Source: Azospirillum brasilense (GTDB taxonomy: Bacteria > Pseudomonadota > Alphaproteobacteria > Azospirillales > Azospirillaceae). Taken from it: 51,256 nucleotides of DNA. A program made the position numbers and the translations under genes. The stretch is from assembly GCF_003349955.1 (NCBI RefSeq), contig NZ_QLKQ01000052.1, positions 1-51,256 on the forward strand, read 5' to 3'. Position 1 is the first letter of the stretch, and the number at the start of each line of letters is the position of its first letter. Below, in pieces: positions 32,486 to 41,182 of the stretch. The notes under the pieces are model-generated. The model did not search any database. It was not told the origin of the DNA and worked only from the letters and a program-made list of their open reading frames with translations.

Positions 32486-33532
32486 ATGGATCAGATCGTT
32501 TTAATGTGGGCCGGCTTCGCCGCTTTCGTCGGCGTGCTTCTGGCCTTTGATCTTGGCCTATTCTCCAAGAAATCCCATGTGATCTCCGGCCGCGAGGCGC
32601 TGTTGCGCTGCGCGGCCTATTCCACGCTGGCGATGATTTTCGCGGCTGGCGTCTTTCATTTTCAAGGCTCGCAGAAGGGGCTGGAGTTCCTGACCGGCTA
32701 CCTGATCGAATACAGCCTGAGCGTCGACAACATCTTTGTCATCGCGCTGATCTTCACGCATTTCGCGGTGCCGCCGCAGTACCAGCACCGGGTGCTGTTC
32801 TGGGGCATCCTGGGCGCGCTGGTGATGCGCGGCGTGCTGATCGTGGCGGGCACGGCGCTGATCCAGGAATTCCACTGGATCATCTACATCTTCGGCGCCT
32901 TCCTGATCTTCAGCGGCATCAAGATGCTGATGTCGGTGGACGACGAGCCGGACATGGAGAACAACCGGATCGTCAAGTTCGTCCGCTCCCGCTTCCGCAT
33001 GACCGACGGCTACGAGGGGCAGAAGTTCTTCGTGATGCGCGATGGCGTGCGGATGATGACGCCGCTGTTCCTTGTGCTGATCCTGATCGAGTTCACCGAT
33101 CTGGTCTTCGCCGTGGACTCCATCCCGGCGGTCTTCTCGGTGACCACCGACCCGTTCATCGTCTGGACCTCCAACGTCTTCGCCATCCTGGGTCTGCGCG
33201 CCCTCTACTTCGCGCTGGCCTCGATCATCCACCGCTTCCATTACCTGAAATACGGCCTGTCGCTGGTTCTGGTGGTGGTCGGCGCCAAGATGCTGATGAT
33301 CGACATCTACAAGATGCCGACGGCGGTGGCGCTGGGCATCACGGCCGTCCTGGTCGGCGGTTCCATCGTCTTCTCGATGCTGAAGACCCGCGCCGATGCG
33401 GCTCCGGAAGCCGCGGACGGCGAGGCCCGCCGCTGGTGGGTGCCCGGCAGCCCGGCCAAGGGTGCCGGCGCTTCCACCGCGGCCTCCTCCGGCGATGCGG
33501 CCGCGGTGCCCTCGGACGGCAAGGGTCAGTAA
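32486..33532 (+). CDS. TerC/Alx-family integral membrane protein (probable Mn exporter)
   Basis: A 348-residue membrane protein with about eight to nine helices. It carries the TerC signatures EYSLSVDNIFVIALIF and EFTDLVFAVDSIPAVFSVTTDPFIVWTSN, whose acidic residues sit within helices, and a middle FFVMRDGVRMMTPLFLVLILIEF. E. coli Alx, a close relative, takes part in manganese export and is controlled by a leader RNA. The C-terminal ~40 residues are Ala/Ser-rich and probably disordered. ATG 32486 has AAGGGA upstream; an earlier ATG frame lies in the leader and lacks membrane features. It is convergent with the LysR gene. Confidence 0.9.
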   Translation: MDQIVLMWAGFAAFVGVLLAFDLGLFSKKSHVISGREALLRCAAYSTLAMIFAAGVFHFQGSQKGLEFLTGYLIEYSLSVDNIFVIALIFTHFAVPPQYQHRVLFWGILGALVMRGVLIVAGTALIQEFHWIIYIFGAFLIFSGIKMLMSVDDEPDMENNRIVKFVRSRFRMTDGYEGQKFFVMRDGVRMMTPLFLVLILIEFTDLVFAVDSIPAVFSVTTDPFIVWTSNVFAILGLRALYFALASIIHRFHYLKYGLSLVLVVVGAKMLMIDIYKMPTAVALGITAVLVGGSIVFSMLKTRADAAPEAADGEARRWWVPGSPAKGAGASTAASSGDAAAVPSDGKGQ

Positions 33533-33548
33533 AACGCTCTGCGTGAGG

Positions 33549-33577
33549 ATGAGCCCGGTCCGGTGGATCGGGCTCAT
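33549..33577. terminator. Bidirectional hairpin between terC and the LysR gene
   Basis: A 9-bp stem ATGAGCCCG / CGGGCTCAT with an 11-nt loop overlaps the LysR stop codon at 33574-33576. It lies between two convergent genes. There is only a short T-run on either side. Confidence 0.6.
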
Positions 33578-34533
33578 TCCGTCGAGGACGAGGCCGGTTC
33601 CGGTCGGTCCGCCGGACGCCGCGCCGCGATGGATTGGCGACTCGGCCAGTTGCGCTTGTCGCTCAGCATGTCGACGAAGGCTTTGACCTTCAGCGGGCGG
33701 AACCGGGTGGCCGGATACACGGCGTGGATGCCCCCCGACGGCAGGCTCCAGCCCGGCAGAAGCGGAATCAAGCGGCCCGCCGCGATCTCCTCGGCCACCA
33801 GGAATTCGGGCAGGACGGCAAAGCCGCCGCCCGCCTGCACCGCGGCCAGAGCTGCCGGCGTGGCATTGACGCTCACGGTCGGCTGAACCCGCAGGGTCCG
33901 CTCCTCCTCGCCGCGCCGGAACGTCCACAGGCCGGGGTCCTTGAGCGACAGGTTGGCGATGAACGGCCAAGCCAGGAGATCGTCGGGAGCGGCGGACGGA
34001 TGCCGGTCCGCAAGGGCCGGATCAGCGACGGCGAGCTGCCGGAACGTGTCGATGCGGCGCGCCAAAGCGCTGGTATCGTCGAGCCAGCCGACGCGGATGG
34101 CCAGATCGAACTGCTGGCCGATCAGATCGAGCTTCGCGTCGGTGATCACCAGTTCGACGCGGCATTTCGGATGGCGGCGGGTGAAGGCGGCGGCCACCGG
34201 CGCCACAATGAAGGAGCCGAAGTCGTTCGGCGCGGTGATCCTCAGGGTCCCGCGCGGTTCCAGCGCCGCGTCGGACAGTTCGGCGAAGGCTTCGTCCGCC
34301 TCTTTCAGGATCGCCAGACAGCGGGTGTGAAGAGCCCGGCCGGCTTCGGTCAACTGCACGCTGCGGGTGGTGCGCGTCAGCAGGCCCACCCCGACATCCG
34401 CTTCGAGCCGGGCTACCTGCTGGCTGACCACGGTTTTGCTCACGCCCAGCCGTTCGGCGGCGCGGGTGAAGGATCCCGTGTCCACGACGGCGGCGAAATA
34501 GGCCAGCCGGTTCAGATTGATGGGTTCGGCCAT
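33574..34533 (-). CDS. LysR-family transcriptional regulator
   Basis: A 319-residue regulator. Residues ~5-65 form the winged helix-turn-helix (NLNRLAYFAAVVDTGSFTRAAERLGVSKTVVSQQVARLEADVG). Residues ~90-295 form the effector domain of the type-2 periplasmic-binding fold (GTLRITAPNDFGSFIVAPVAAAFTRRHPKCRVEL). It belongs to the DsdA/AaeR-like 'LysR substrate' group by general look, with no specific effector evident. It is divergent from a DsbA-family gene with an AT-rich 117-bp shared promoter. LysR regulators usually control such a neighbour. Confidence 0.93.
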   Translation of the reverse strand: MAEPINLNRLAYFAAVVDTGSFTRAAERLGVSKTVVSQQVARLEADVGVGLLTRTTRSVQLTEAGRALHTRCLAILKEADEAFAELSDAALEPRGTLRITAPNDFGSFIVAPVAAAFTRRHPKCRVELVITDAKLDLIGQQFDLAIRVGWLDDTSALARRIDTFRQLAVADPALADRHPSAAPDDLLAWPFIANLSLKDPGLWTFRRGEEERTLRVQPTVSVNATPAALAAVQAGGGFAVLPEFLVAEEIAAGRLIPLLPGWSLPSGGIHAVYPATRFRPLKVKAFVDMLSDKRNWPSRQSIAARRPADRPEPASSSTE

Positions 34534-34650
34534 GGTCGGATGCGGTCACGATTGTTTGCTGAAAACGCACGGTCTTTATCGTTTGTCGCTGTTTTTCGAT
34601 CAATCGCGTTTTTGTACAACGGAAGCCGACGCTGATTCCGGAGGGTTGCG

Positions 34651-35292
34651 ATGGTCGAGGTCCGCTATCTGTTCGATCCGCTCTGCGGCTGGTGCTATGG
34701 CGCCGCGCCGATGCTCGATCGGCTGCGCGCCGATCCCGGCATTGACCTGACCCTGATGCCGACCGGCCTGTTCGCCGGCGACGGCGCGCGGGCCATGGAC
34801 CCCGGCTTCGCCGCCTACGCCTGGGCCAACGACCAGCGGATCGCCGCGCTGACCGGCCTTCCCTTCACCGAGGCTTATCGCGCCCGCGTGCTGGACGGCG
34901 CCGCGCGGTTCGACTCCGGTCCGTCCACGCTGGCGCTGACCGCCGTGCGGATGATCGAGCCGCAGCGCGAGATCGACGCGCTCAAGGCCATCCAGCGCGC
35001 CCGCTATGTCGACGGCGTCGACACGTCCGACGTCGAGGCGGTGGGCGCCATCCTCGCCTCCGAGGGGCTGGCAGAGGCCGCCGAGTTGCTCGCCGGGCAG
35101 GGCACGGCGCTGGCGGGGGCCTGCCGCGCGCGGATCGCGGCGGCCACTGCCGACATGCAGCGTTTTGGGCTGCGCGGCGTGCCCGCGCTGCTGGCCGGCA
35201 ACGGGGAACGTTGGCGGTCCATCCGCTCGGATGCCCTGTTCGGCGACACCGGGCTTCTCATCCGTACGCTCAAGGCCGCGGCCTCGGCCTGA
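34651..35292 (+). CDS. DsbA-family protein with CGWC active site (FrnE-like)
   Basis: A 213-residue cytosolic thioredoxin-fold protein. It starts VEVRYLFDPLCGWCYGAAP, placing the redox pair C12/C15 right after the first strand. The helical insertion (~55-165) and the later cis-proline region RGVPALL are typical of the DsbA/FrnE/2-hydroxychromene-isomerase superfamily. No export signal is seen, so it is not a periplasmic oxidase. The substrate is unknown. It is divergent from the LysR gene that may regulate it. The start follows GGAGG. Confidence 0.9.
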   Translation: MVEVRYLFDPLCGWCYGAAPMLDRLRADPGIDLTLMPTGLFAGDGARAMDPGFAAYAWANDQRIAALTGLPFTEAYRARVLDGAARFDSGPSTLALTAVRMIEPQREIDALKAIQRARYVDGVDTSDVEAVGAILASEGLAEAAELLAGQGTALAGACRARIAAATADMQRFGLRGVPALLAGNGERWRSIRSDALFGDTGLLIRTLKAAASA

Positions 35293-35395
35293 CGAGCGGC
35301 CTGTCCTTTTCCACGACGTCCCGTTCGGCGGCGGGCCATGGGCCCGCTGCGAGGGAACGCCCATGCCTGCACACCAACACTGAGGAACGATCCCC

Positions 35396-36301
35396 ATGCT
35401 GACCAGACGGACCTTCGTGACGACCACCCTGGCGCTTGGCGCGGCCACGCTCGCCGCCCCCGCGGCCGCGGCCGCGGCCGCGGCCGGTGGCGGCGCGCTG
35501 AACTGGCAACATGTCCCGGCGGGGCCGAACGGCTTCTTCCGGGCGCCGCTGCTCCTCACCGGCCCGTCGGAGGCGCTGCTGATCGACGGCGGCTTCACTT
35601 ATGCGGACGGGCGGGCCATGGTCGAGACCGTCCGGGCGAGCGGAAAACGGCTGACGGCCATCTACATCAGCCAGTCCGATCCCGACTATTATTTCAGCCT
35701 GAAGCCGCTGCGCGAGACGTTCCCCGATACCAAGGTGATCGCCGCCTCGGCGACCATCGCGGCGATCAAGGGCAACGTCGCCAAGAAGCTGGAGGTCTGG
35801 GGGCCGCGGCTGAAGGAGAACGGGCCGCAGGCGCTGGCCGACATCATCCTGCCGGACGTGTTCGACGGCCCGGCGCTGACGGTGGACGGCCAGAGCGTCG
35901 AGATCGTCTCCGCCGACGGGCTGGCCAACCGGCGCTACCTGTGGGTGCCGTCGCTGGGCGCGGTGGTCGGCGGGGTCCTGGTGTTCTCCGGCGTCCATGT
36001 CTGGACCGCCGACACGCCGACGGCGGAAAGCCGCGCGGCCTGGATCGCCAACCTCGACCGGATGGCGGCGCGGCAGCCGGCGATCGTGGTTCCCGGCCAC
36101 ATGGCGCCGGACGCCGCCACCGACTCCTCCGGCATCGCCTTCACCAAGCGGTATCTGCTCGCCTTCGAGGAGGAACTGCCGAAGGCCGCCGATTCCGCGG
36201 CGCTGAAGGCGGCCATGGAGGCGCGTTTCCCCGGCCTCGGCATGGGCGTCGCGCTCGACATCGGGGCCAAGGTCGCCAAGGGCGAGATGAAATGGGGTTG
36301 A
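35396..36301 (+). CDS. Exported metallo-beta-lactamase-fold protein with degenerate metal motif
   Basis: A 301-residue exported protein. LTRRTFVTTTLALGAATLAAPAAA is a Tat-like signal (R-R-T-F) followed by a run of alanines encoded by repeated GCGGCC. The MBL fold is recognisable (LLIDGGFTYADGRAMVETVR, VPGHM near the end). The hallmark HxHxDH reads SQSDPDYY, so the first three ligands are changed while the later GH remains. Activity as a zinc hydrolase is doubtful. It may be a known MBL subgroup with altered metal use. It follows the DsbA gene by 103 bp and ends in a strong hairpin. Confidence 0.8.
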   Translation: MLTRRTFVTTTLALGAATLAAPAAAAAAAAGGGALNWQHVPAGPNGFFRAPLLLTGPSEALLIDGGFTYADGRAMVETVRASGKRLTAIYISQSDPDYYFSLKPLRETFPDTKVIAASATIAAIKGNVAKKLEVWGPRLKENGPQALADIILPDVFDGPALTVDGQSVEIVSADGLANRRYLWVPSLGAVVGGVLVFSGVHVWTADTPTAESRAAWIANLDRMAARQPAIVVPGHMAPDAATDSSGIAFTKRYLLAFEEELPKAADSAALKAAMEARFPGLGMGVALDIGAKVAKGEMKWG

Positions 36302-36348
36302 CGGGTCCGAGGCGGCCGTCGTGACGGCCGGCCACCTCGGACCCGTCA
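36299..36348. terminator. Long bidirectional terminator hairpin
   Basis: A perfect 14-bp outer stem (36299-36312 with 36335-36348) encloses an inner CGGCCGTC/GACGGCCG stem. It includes the stop codon of the MBL gene and lies 17 bp from the convergent ptsP stop. Confidence 0.8.
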
Positions 36349-36364
36349 ACCTCGGCCGTCCGTC

Positions 36365-38137
36365 TCAGCCCACGGCGTTGAAGTCGTCGAGCAGGGCGGC
36401 GATGCGCCCGCTGTCGCTCTGGTCCATGATGACGCGGGCGCGGCGGGTCGCCTCCTGAAGGTCGAGCTTGCGGATGCGCCGCTTCACCAAGGGGATGGCC
36501 GGCGGCACCATCGACAGGTCGCGCACGCCGAGCCCGAGCAGAAGCGCCGTGTAGCGCGAATCGCCGGCGATCTCGCCGCAGATCGACACCGGAATGCGGG
36601 CGCGCAGCGCCGCCTCGATGGTGAACTGGATCAGGCGCAGCACCGCCGGGTGCAGCGGGTCGTAGAGCGAGGCGACCTGCTCGTCGCCGCGGTCGATGGC
36701 CAGCGTGTACTGGGTCAGGTCGTTGGTGCCGATGGAGAAGAAGTCGGCGGCGTAGGCCAGCGCGTCGGCGGACAGCGCCGCGCCCGGCACCTCCACCATC
36801 ACGCCCACCGGCGGCAGCGGGTCGGCGATGGGCACGCCGCGGCGGCGCAGGCGGCGGGCCACCTGTCCCATCATCTCGCGCACGCGCTGCACCTCGGCGA
36901 CCGAGCAGATCATCGGCAGCAGGATGCGCAGCGGCCCGTGGACGCCGGCCCGCAGCATGGCGGCGAGTTGCGTCTCCAGCAGCTTCGGCTCGCGCAGGCC
37001 CAGCCGGACGGCGCGCAGGCCGAGCGCCGGGTTCGCCGGCTCGCCGTAGCGGCCGGCCATCCAGCCGGCCAGCTTCTCCCCGCCGACATCCATGGTGCGG
37101 GCGGTGACGGTGCGGCCGCCCATGCCTTCCACGATGGAGCGCAGGACGGTGTACTGCTCGTCCTCGTCCGGGAGCTGGTCGCGGTTCATGAACAGGAACT
37201 CGGTGCGCAGCAGCCCGATCCCCTGCGCCCCGTTCTCCAGCGCGTGGTCGAGGTCGCGCGGCAGTTCCAGGTTGGCCTGGAGCGTCACCGCGGTGTTGTC
37301 GCGGGTGACCGCCGGCAGCTTGCGCAGGCCCTTCAACTGCTCGCGCTCGCGCTCGCGCTCGGCGCGGCGTTGCCGGTAGTCCTCCAGCACCTCGGGGCTG
37401 GGGTCGATGATGACGCGCCCCTGCACCCCGTCCACGATGACCGTGATCCCGTTCTTCAGCCCGGCCAGCAGCCCGCCGACGCCCAGCACCGCCGGAATGC
37501 CCAGCGAGCGCGCCATGATGGCGGTGTGCCCCTCGGCGCCGCCGAGCACGGTGGCGAAGCCGGCGACGCGGCGCGGGTCGAGCAGGGCGGTGTCCGCCGG
37601 GGTCAGCTCCTCGGCCAGGATCACCGCGCCGGGATTCAGCATGGAGAAGGCCTGATACTCGTGCCGCATCAGGTTGCGGATCAGCCGCCGTCCCACCTCG
37701 CGCACGTCGGCGATGCGGCCGGCGAGGTAGCTGTCCTCCATGCTCGCGAAGGTCTGGGCGATGGTGGCGATTTCCGCCTGGACCGCGGCCTCGGCGTTGA
37801 CCAGCTCCTGCTGGATGCGGCGCTCGACGCCGCGCGTCAGGCGCGAGTTGGTGACCATCGCCAGATGGGCGTCGAGAAGGAAGCCGATCTCCTCCGACGC
37901 GGAACCGGGCAGCGTCAGCGCCTTGGCCTTCAGCTTGCGGATCTGGCGGCGTGCCTTGCCGCAGGCGTCGGCGAAACGCGCGGCCTCGGCCTCCACCTGG
38001 TCGGCGGCGAGCGTGTATTCGGGAACGCGGACGGCGCCGCTCTCCACCACGTGGGCCGGGCCGATGGCAATGCCGGGCGAAACGCCCAGCCCGCGCAACG
38101 ACCGCCCCTGGCCGGCGGCCGGAACGTCAGTCTTCAT
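36365..38137 (-). CDS. ptsP: Phosphoenolpyruvate-protein phosphotransferase (PTS enzyme I)
   Basis: A 590-residue enzyme I that transfers phosphate from PEP to HPr. Domains in order: the HPr-binding helical N-terminus, the phosphohistidine domain with H204 (GGAEGHTAIMARSLGIPA), and the PEP-binding barrel (GIGLLRTEFLFMNR, MDVGGEKLAGW, FSIGTNDLTQYTLAIDR, and SICGEIAGD with its active cysteine). The N-terminal GAF domain of enterobacterial PtsP is absent, so it has the size of a plain EI. No sugar permease is encoded here, so the chain is regulatory. ATG 38137 lies 11 bp inside the HPr gene, indicating coupling. Confidence 0.93.
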   Translation of the reverse strand: MKTDVPAAGQGRSLRGLGVSPGIAIGPAHVVESGAVRVPEYTLAADQVEAEAARFADACGKARRQIRKLKAKALTLPGSASEEIGFLLDAHLAMVTNSRLTRGVERRIQQELVNAEAAVQAEIATIAQTFASMEDSYLAGRIADVREVGRRLIRNLMRHEYQAFSMLNPGAVILAEELTPADTALLDPRRVAGFATVLGGAEGHTAIMARSLGIPAVLGVGGLLAGLKNGITVIVDGVQGRVIIDPSPEVLEDYRQRRAEREREREQLKGLRKLPAVTRDNTAVTLQANLELPRDLDHALENGAQGIGLLRTEFLFMNRDQLPDEDEQYTVLRSIVEGMGGRTVTARTMDVGGEKLAGWMAGRYGEPANPALGLRAVRLGLREPKLLETQLAAMLRAGVHGPLRILLPMICSVAEVQRVREMMGQVARRLRRRGVPIADPLPPVGVMVEVPGAALSADALAYAADFFSIGTNDLTQYTLAIDRGDEQVASLYDPLHPAVLRLIQFTIEAALRARIPVSICGEIAGDSRYTALLLGLGVRDLSMVPPAIPLVKRRIRKLDLQEATRRARVIMDQSDSGRIAALLDDFNAVG

Positions 38138-38468
38138 CGAACTTGCGGGTGATCAGATCCACGAGGGCGGTCATGGCCTCCTCGGCCTCGCGGCCGTAGG
38201 CGTACAGCTCCACCGAGGTGCCGGGGCCGGCGGCCAGCATCATCAGGCCCATGATGGATTCGCCCGACACCTGCGTCTCGCCGCGCCGCACCTCGATTTC
38301 GGCATCGAAGGTGGCGACCAGCTTGACGAACTTCGCCGCCGCGCGGGCGTGCAGGCCGCGCTGGTTGCTGATGGTGACGGTCTGGCAGATTTCGGGATTC
38401 CTCTCCGGAGCCGGTCCGTCGATGCCAGGGGCGCCTTGCGCGGGCGCCTTCTCGTCTGGAGAACTCAT
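38127..38468 (-). CDS. ptsH: HPr-family phosphocarrier protein
   Basis: A 113-residue phosphocarrier. The phosphorylated histidine is H40 (NQRGLHARAAAKFVKL) and the regulatory serine is S71 (VSGESIMGLMML), the target of HPr kinase encoded upstream. The C-terminal helix EAEEAMTALVDLITRKF completes the fold. The first ~27 residues (Pro/Ala-rich) are an extension not found in typical 85-90 residue HPr. If a later start were used no ATG is available, so the extension is probably real. It lies 4 bp after the EIIA gene and overlaps EI. Confidence 0.93.
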   Translation of the reverse strand: MSSPDEKAPAQGAPGIDGPAPERNPEICQTVTISNQRGLHARAAAKFVKLVATFDAEIEVRRGETQVSGESIMGLMMLAAGPGTSVELYAYGREAEEAMTALVDLITRKFDED

Positions 38469-38472
38469 CGGG

Positions 38473-38874
38473 TCACCCGTCCGACAGCAGCGAGGATGCG
38501 ACGTTGATGTATTTCTGACCGGCCTCGCGCGCGGCGGTCACCGCGTGGGTCAGGGTTTCCTGGCGGCGCACGCTGGCCAGCTTGATCAGCATCGGCAGGT
38601 TCACCCCGGCGATCACCTCGACCTTTGCCTTGTCCATGATGGAGATGGCGAGGTTGGACGGGGTTCCGCCGAACATGTCGGTCAGCACGACGACGCCGGA
38701 CCCGTCGTCCACGTCGGCCACGGAGTTCAGAATGTCCTGACGGCGCTGCTCCATGTCGTCGTCTGGGCCGATGCACACGGCCCGCACCTGCTGCTGCTCA
38801 CCCACCACATGCTCCAGCGCGGCAATGAACTCCGCCGCGAGGCGCCCGTGGGTTACCAGAACCATACCGATCAT
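38473..38874 (-). CDS. PTS EIIA component, mannose family
   Basis: A 133-residue EIIA(Man)-type protein. H9 (VLVTHGRLA) accepts phosphate from HPr. LTDMFGGTPSN forms the conserved active-site loop. No EIIB, EIIC or EIID is present, so like other alphaproteobacterial homologues it is a regulatory end-point and not a sugar transporter part. It lies between rapZ (102-bp gap) and HPr (4 bp). The gap upstream may carry a separate promoter. Confidence 0.93.
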   Translation of the reverse strand: MIGMVLVTHGRLAAEFIAALEHVVGEQQQVRAVCIGPDDDMEQRRQDILNSVADVDDGSGVVVLTDMFGGTPSNLAISIMDKAKVEVIAGVNLPMLIKLASVRRQETLTHAVTAAREAGQKYINVASSLLSDG

Positions 38875-38976
38875 GGGACATCCTTCAATTCTGGAGCCTC
38901 CCCCGAAGCCACATTCTTATTGCGGCACTTATGAACGATCCCTTATCCGGATCGATTCACCCCATCCCTTCGGCTG

Positions 38977-39912
38977 TCAGCCGGCCCGCGGGGCCTGGCG
39001 TTCCAGCTCCCGGTGGCTGACCCCGACCTTCAACCCCAGCCCGCCCAGCCACGCGGCCAGCCGTTCCGCGACGAACACGGAGCGGTGCTTGCCGCCGGTG
39101 CAGCCGACCGCGATGGTCAGGTAGCTCTTGCCCTCCTGGTTGTAGCGCGGCAGAAGCGGCTGCAACAGGTCCGTCAGATGACGGAAGAATTCGGCGAAAT
39201 CCGGGTCGTCCTCCACCCGCGCCGCCACGCGGGGGTCCAGGCCGGTCAGCGGTCGCAGTTCCGGATCATAATGGGGATTCGTCAGGAAGCGTACGTCGAA
39301 CACGAGGTCCGCCTCGCGAGGCAACCCCATCCGGAAGGAAAAGGAGGTGACGAAGACCTGGAGCGCCGCCTGGGTGCCGATCTGGAAATTGCCGGCCAGG
39401 ATGCGGCGCAGGTCGTGGATCGACAGTTGCGTGGTGTCGATGGTCACGTCGGCCTGCCGCTTGAGCGGCAGCAGCATGGCGCGTTCCAGCTGGATGCCGT
39501 CGGGCACCGGGCGGTCGATGGCCAGCGGGTGGCGGCGGCGCGTCTCGGTGAAGCGGCGCTGCAACGTCTCGTCCCCGCAGTCGAGGAAGACCAGCCGCAC
39601 CTTCAGCTCCGCATGGGCCTTCAGCGCCTCGACCTCCTCCAGCATGGCGTGGGCGGAGAAGTCGCGGGTGCGGCTGTCGATGACCAGGGCCAGCGGGCGA
39701 CGGCGCGGGTCGGCCTGCTCCAGAAGCGCCGGGACCAGCGAGAGGCGCAGGTTGTCCACCGCCTCGTAGCCCAGATCCTCCAGCGCCTTCAGGGCGACGG
39801 ACATGCCGGCCCCGGACATGCCGGTGACGAGCACGAGCTGTCCGCCCTGGCTGGCGGGTTGGCCCGCGGGCTGGTTCGTCGGCTGGTCTTGCACGGTCGG
39901 ACGGTCGGTCAT
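38977..39912 (-). CDS. rapZ: RapZ-like RNase adapter/nucleotide-binding protein
   Basis: A 311-residue RapZ/YvcJ-family protein. The N-terminal P-loop domain reads GMSGAGMS (G31-S38), with methionine at position 37 where the Walker A lysine is expected; the reading was checked on both strands. The C-terminal domain has the family hallmarks SFSFRMGLPREADLVFDVRFLTNPHYDPELRPLTG and VGCTGGKHRSVFVAERLA. In E. coli RapZ controls GlmZ decay and so amino-sugar synthesis; in alphaproteobacteria it sits in this PTS cluster. The first ~24 residues are a Gln/Pro-rich extension. ATG 39912 overlaps the hprK stop. Confidence 0.92.
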   Translation of the reverse strand: MTDRPTVQDQPTNQPAGQPASQGGQLVLVTGMSGAGMSVALKALEDLGYEAVDNLRLSLVPALLEQADPRRRPLALVIDSRTRDFSAHAMLEEVEALKAHAELKVRLVFLDCGDETLQRRFTETRRRHPLAIDRPVPDGIQLERAMLLPLKRQADVTIDTTQLSIHDLRRILAGNFQIGTQAALQVFVTSFSFRMGLPREADLVFDVRFLTNPHYDPELRPLTGLDPRVAARVEDDPDFAEFFRHLTDLLQPLLPRYNQEGKSYLTIAVGCTGGKHRSVFVAERLAAWLGGLGLKVGVSHRELERQAPRAG

Positions 39913-40400
39913 GGCAGGTTCGGTACCTTTCCCAGCGAACCGCTCCGCGCGGCGGCGGCGGCCAGTTTCAGCTTGGCCGGTGCCGAGGCGTCGAAGGGGC
40001 AGAGGGCGAGGCGTGGCACGGCGCGGTCGAGAAGGTCGATGGTGTCCTCTTCGGGCAGGCGCTCCACGGCGTCGCGCGGCACGAGATCGACGACCAGGGC
40101 GATTTCCGCCTGGGTGGCGGCGGGGACGGGCATGATGCCGACGCCCCGCACCTCCAGCAGTCCGGCCAGCGCCGCCGGCGCCGTCGCCATCACCCTGCCG
40201 TCATCCACGCGCAGCTCCACACGGTCGTCGGCAACCAACAGCGCCCCCGCGTCGATCATCCTCAGGGCGAGATCGGACTTGCCGCTGCCCGACGGCCCCC
40301 GCAGCAGCACGCCGACGGGCGCTTCGCCCCGGTTGCCGCCCTTTTTCTGCCCGCCATCCCATGGGCCGACCAGGACGCAGGTGCCGTGAATCGTTGCCAT
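39909..40400 (-). CDS. hprK: HPr kinase/phosphorylase (short alphaproteobacterial form)
   Basis: A 163-residue protein equal to the C-terminal catalytic half of Gram-positive HprK. Walker A is GPSGSGKSDLALRMID, followed by LLVADDRVEL and the LEVRGVGIMPVP signature region. The N-terminal ligand domain is missing, which is normal in alphaproteobacteria. It should phosphorylate HPr on serine 71. I chose ATG 40400 (MATIHGTC); an earlier in-frame ATG at 40457 lacks support. It is coupled to rapZ by ATGA. Confidence 0.92.
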   Translation of the reverse strand: MATIHGTCVLVGPWDGGQKKGGNRGEAPVGVLLRGPSGSGKSDLALRMIDAGALLVADDRVELRVDDGRVMATAPAALAGLLEVRGVGIMPVPAATQAEIALVVDLVPRDAVERLPEEDTIDLLDRAVPRLALCPFDASAPAKLKLAAAAARSGSLGKVPNLP

Positions 40401-40530
40401 GATCCCGCGAAGGTGAGGCGTGCCGCCGGTTCTGTCAATGGGATGCCGAAAATGCATCCTTTTCCCGCCCGGTCCGCCTCGAAAGCGCCGACGCGACGGC
40501 CATGGCCCACCGCCCGCGCCCCCGCCTCCC

Positions 40531-41016
40531 TCAATTCGGCCGGTCGCACCCCGCGGTCAGGCCCAGGCCCGGACCGAGGCACGGACCGCCGGGACGGGCC
40601 GCGCGGCGGATGTCCAGCAACTCGCTGGTCAGGGCGTCGCGCCGCCGGATCATCTCGTCCAGATCCTCCAGCTCCGCGGCCTCCTGGCAGGCGGTGCGGA
40701 AATCCTTCTCGCGCGCCAGCCGGGTCAGCAGATGGCTGTAGCTGTCGGCGATGGTCGCCAGATGCCGCTGGGCGCCCTGGAGCGCCTGCGCCAGTTGCGT
40801 CCGCTCGTCGGCCGACTCCCGCATCATCCGGGCCAGCTCGCCCTGCTGGTCGCTGGCCTCGCGGATCAGGCGGGCCAGCCGGTAGCGGCGGAAATCGATG
40901 ACGTTGACCGGTGCCGGGGGAAGCGAAGCCGGGGCGGCTTCGTCGGTCTGGCGGGGGGCGGTCGGCTTGAGGTCGGACTTGGCGTCTGACTTTGCGTCTG
41001 ACGTGGCGTCTGGCAT
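40531..41016 (-). CDS. Hypothetical coiled-coil protein
   Basis: A 161-residue protein. The N-terminus has short repeats (DATSDAKSDAKSDLK) then a Pro/Ala linker. Residues ~50-140 form a long helix or coiled coil (RLARLIREASDQQGELARMMRESADERTQLAQALQGAQ). The C-terminus is Gly/Pro-rich. No family is recognised. ATG 41016 was chosen because sequence before it is poor coding material. It lies between chvG and hprK in a spot where other alphaproteobacteria have little, so it may be a lineage-specific insertion. Confidence 0.6.
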   Translation of the reverse strand: MPDATSDAKSDAKSDLKPTAPRQTDEAAPASLPPAPVNVIDFRRYRLARLIREASDQQGELARMMRESADERTQLAQALQGAQRHLATIADSYSHLLTRLAREKDFRTACQEAAELEDLDEMIRRRDALTSELLDIRRAARPGGPCLGPGLGLTAGCDRPN

Positions 41017-41182
41017 GGCCCCTCTTCCGGTTGGTGACGTCCGGTTGTCGACAGGCCAGCCGTCGCAGGCGCGGGAATGACCGGAATCGAGCATCCGCCG
41101 CACCCACGACTTTGTCCATACGTCTTTTCTCAAATTGCAACTATGCCGCATCCACCATGTGGAAATCCGTCCTGGACACCCG

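Noticed and set aside
36365..38874. A complete sugar-transporting PTS
   Set aside because: No EIIB, EIIC or EIID gene is present; the set is the regulatory type.
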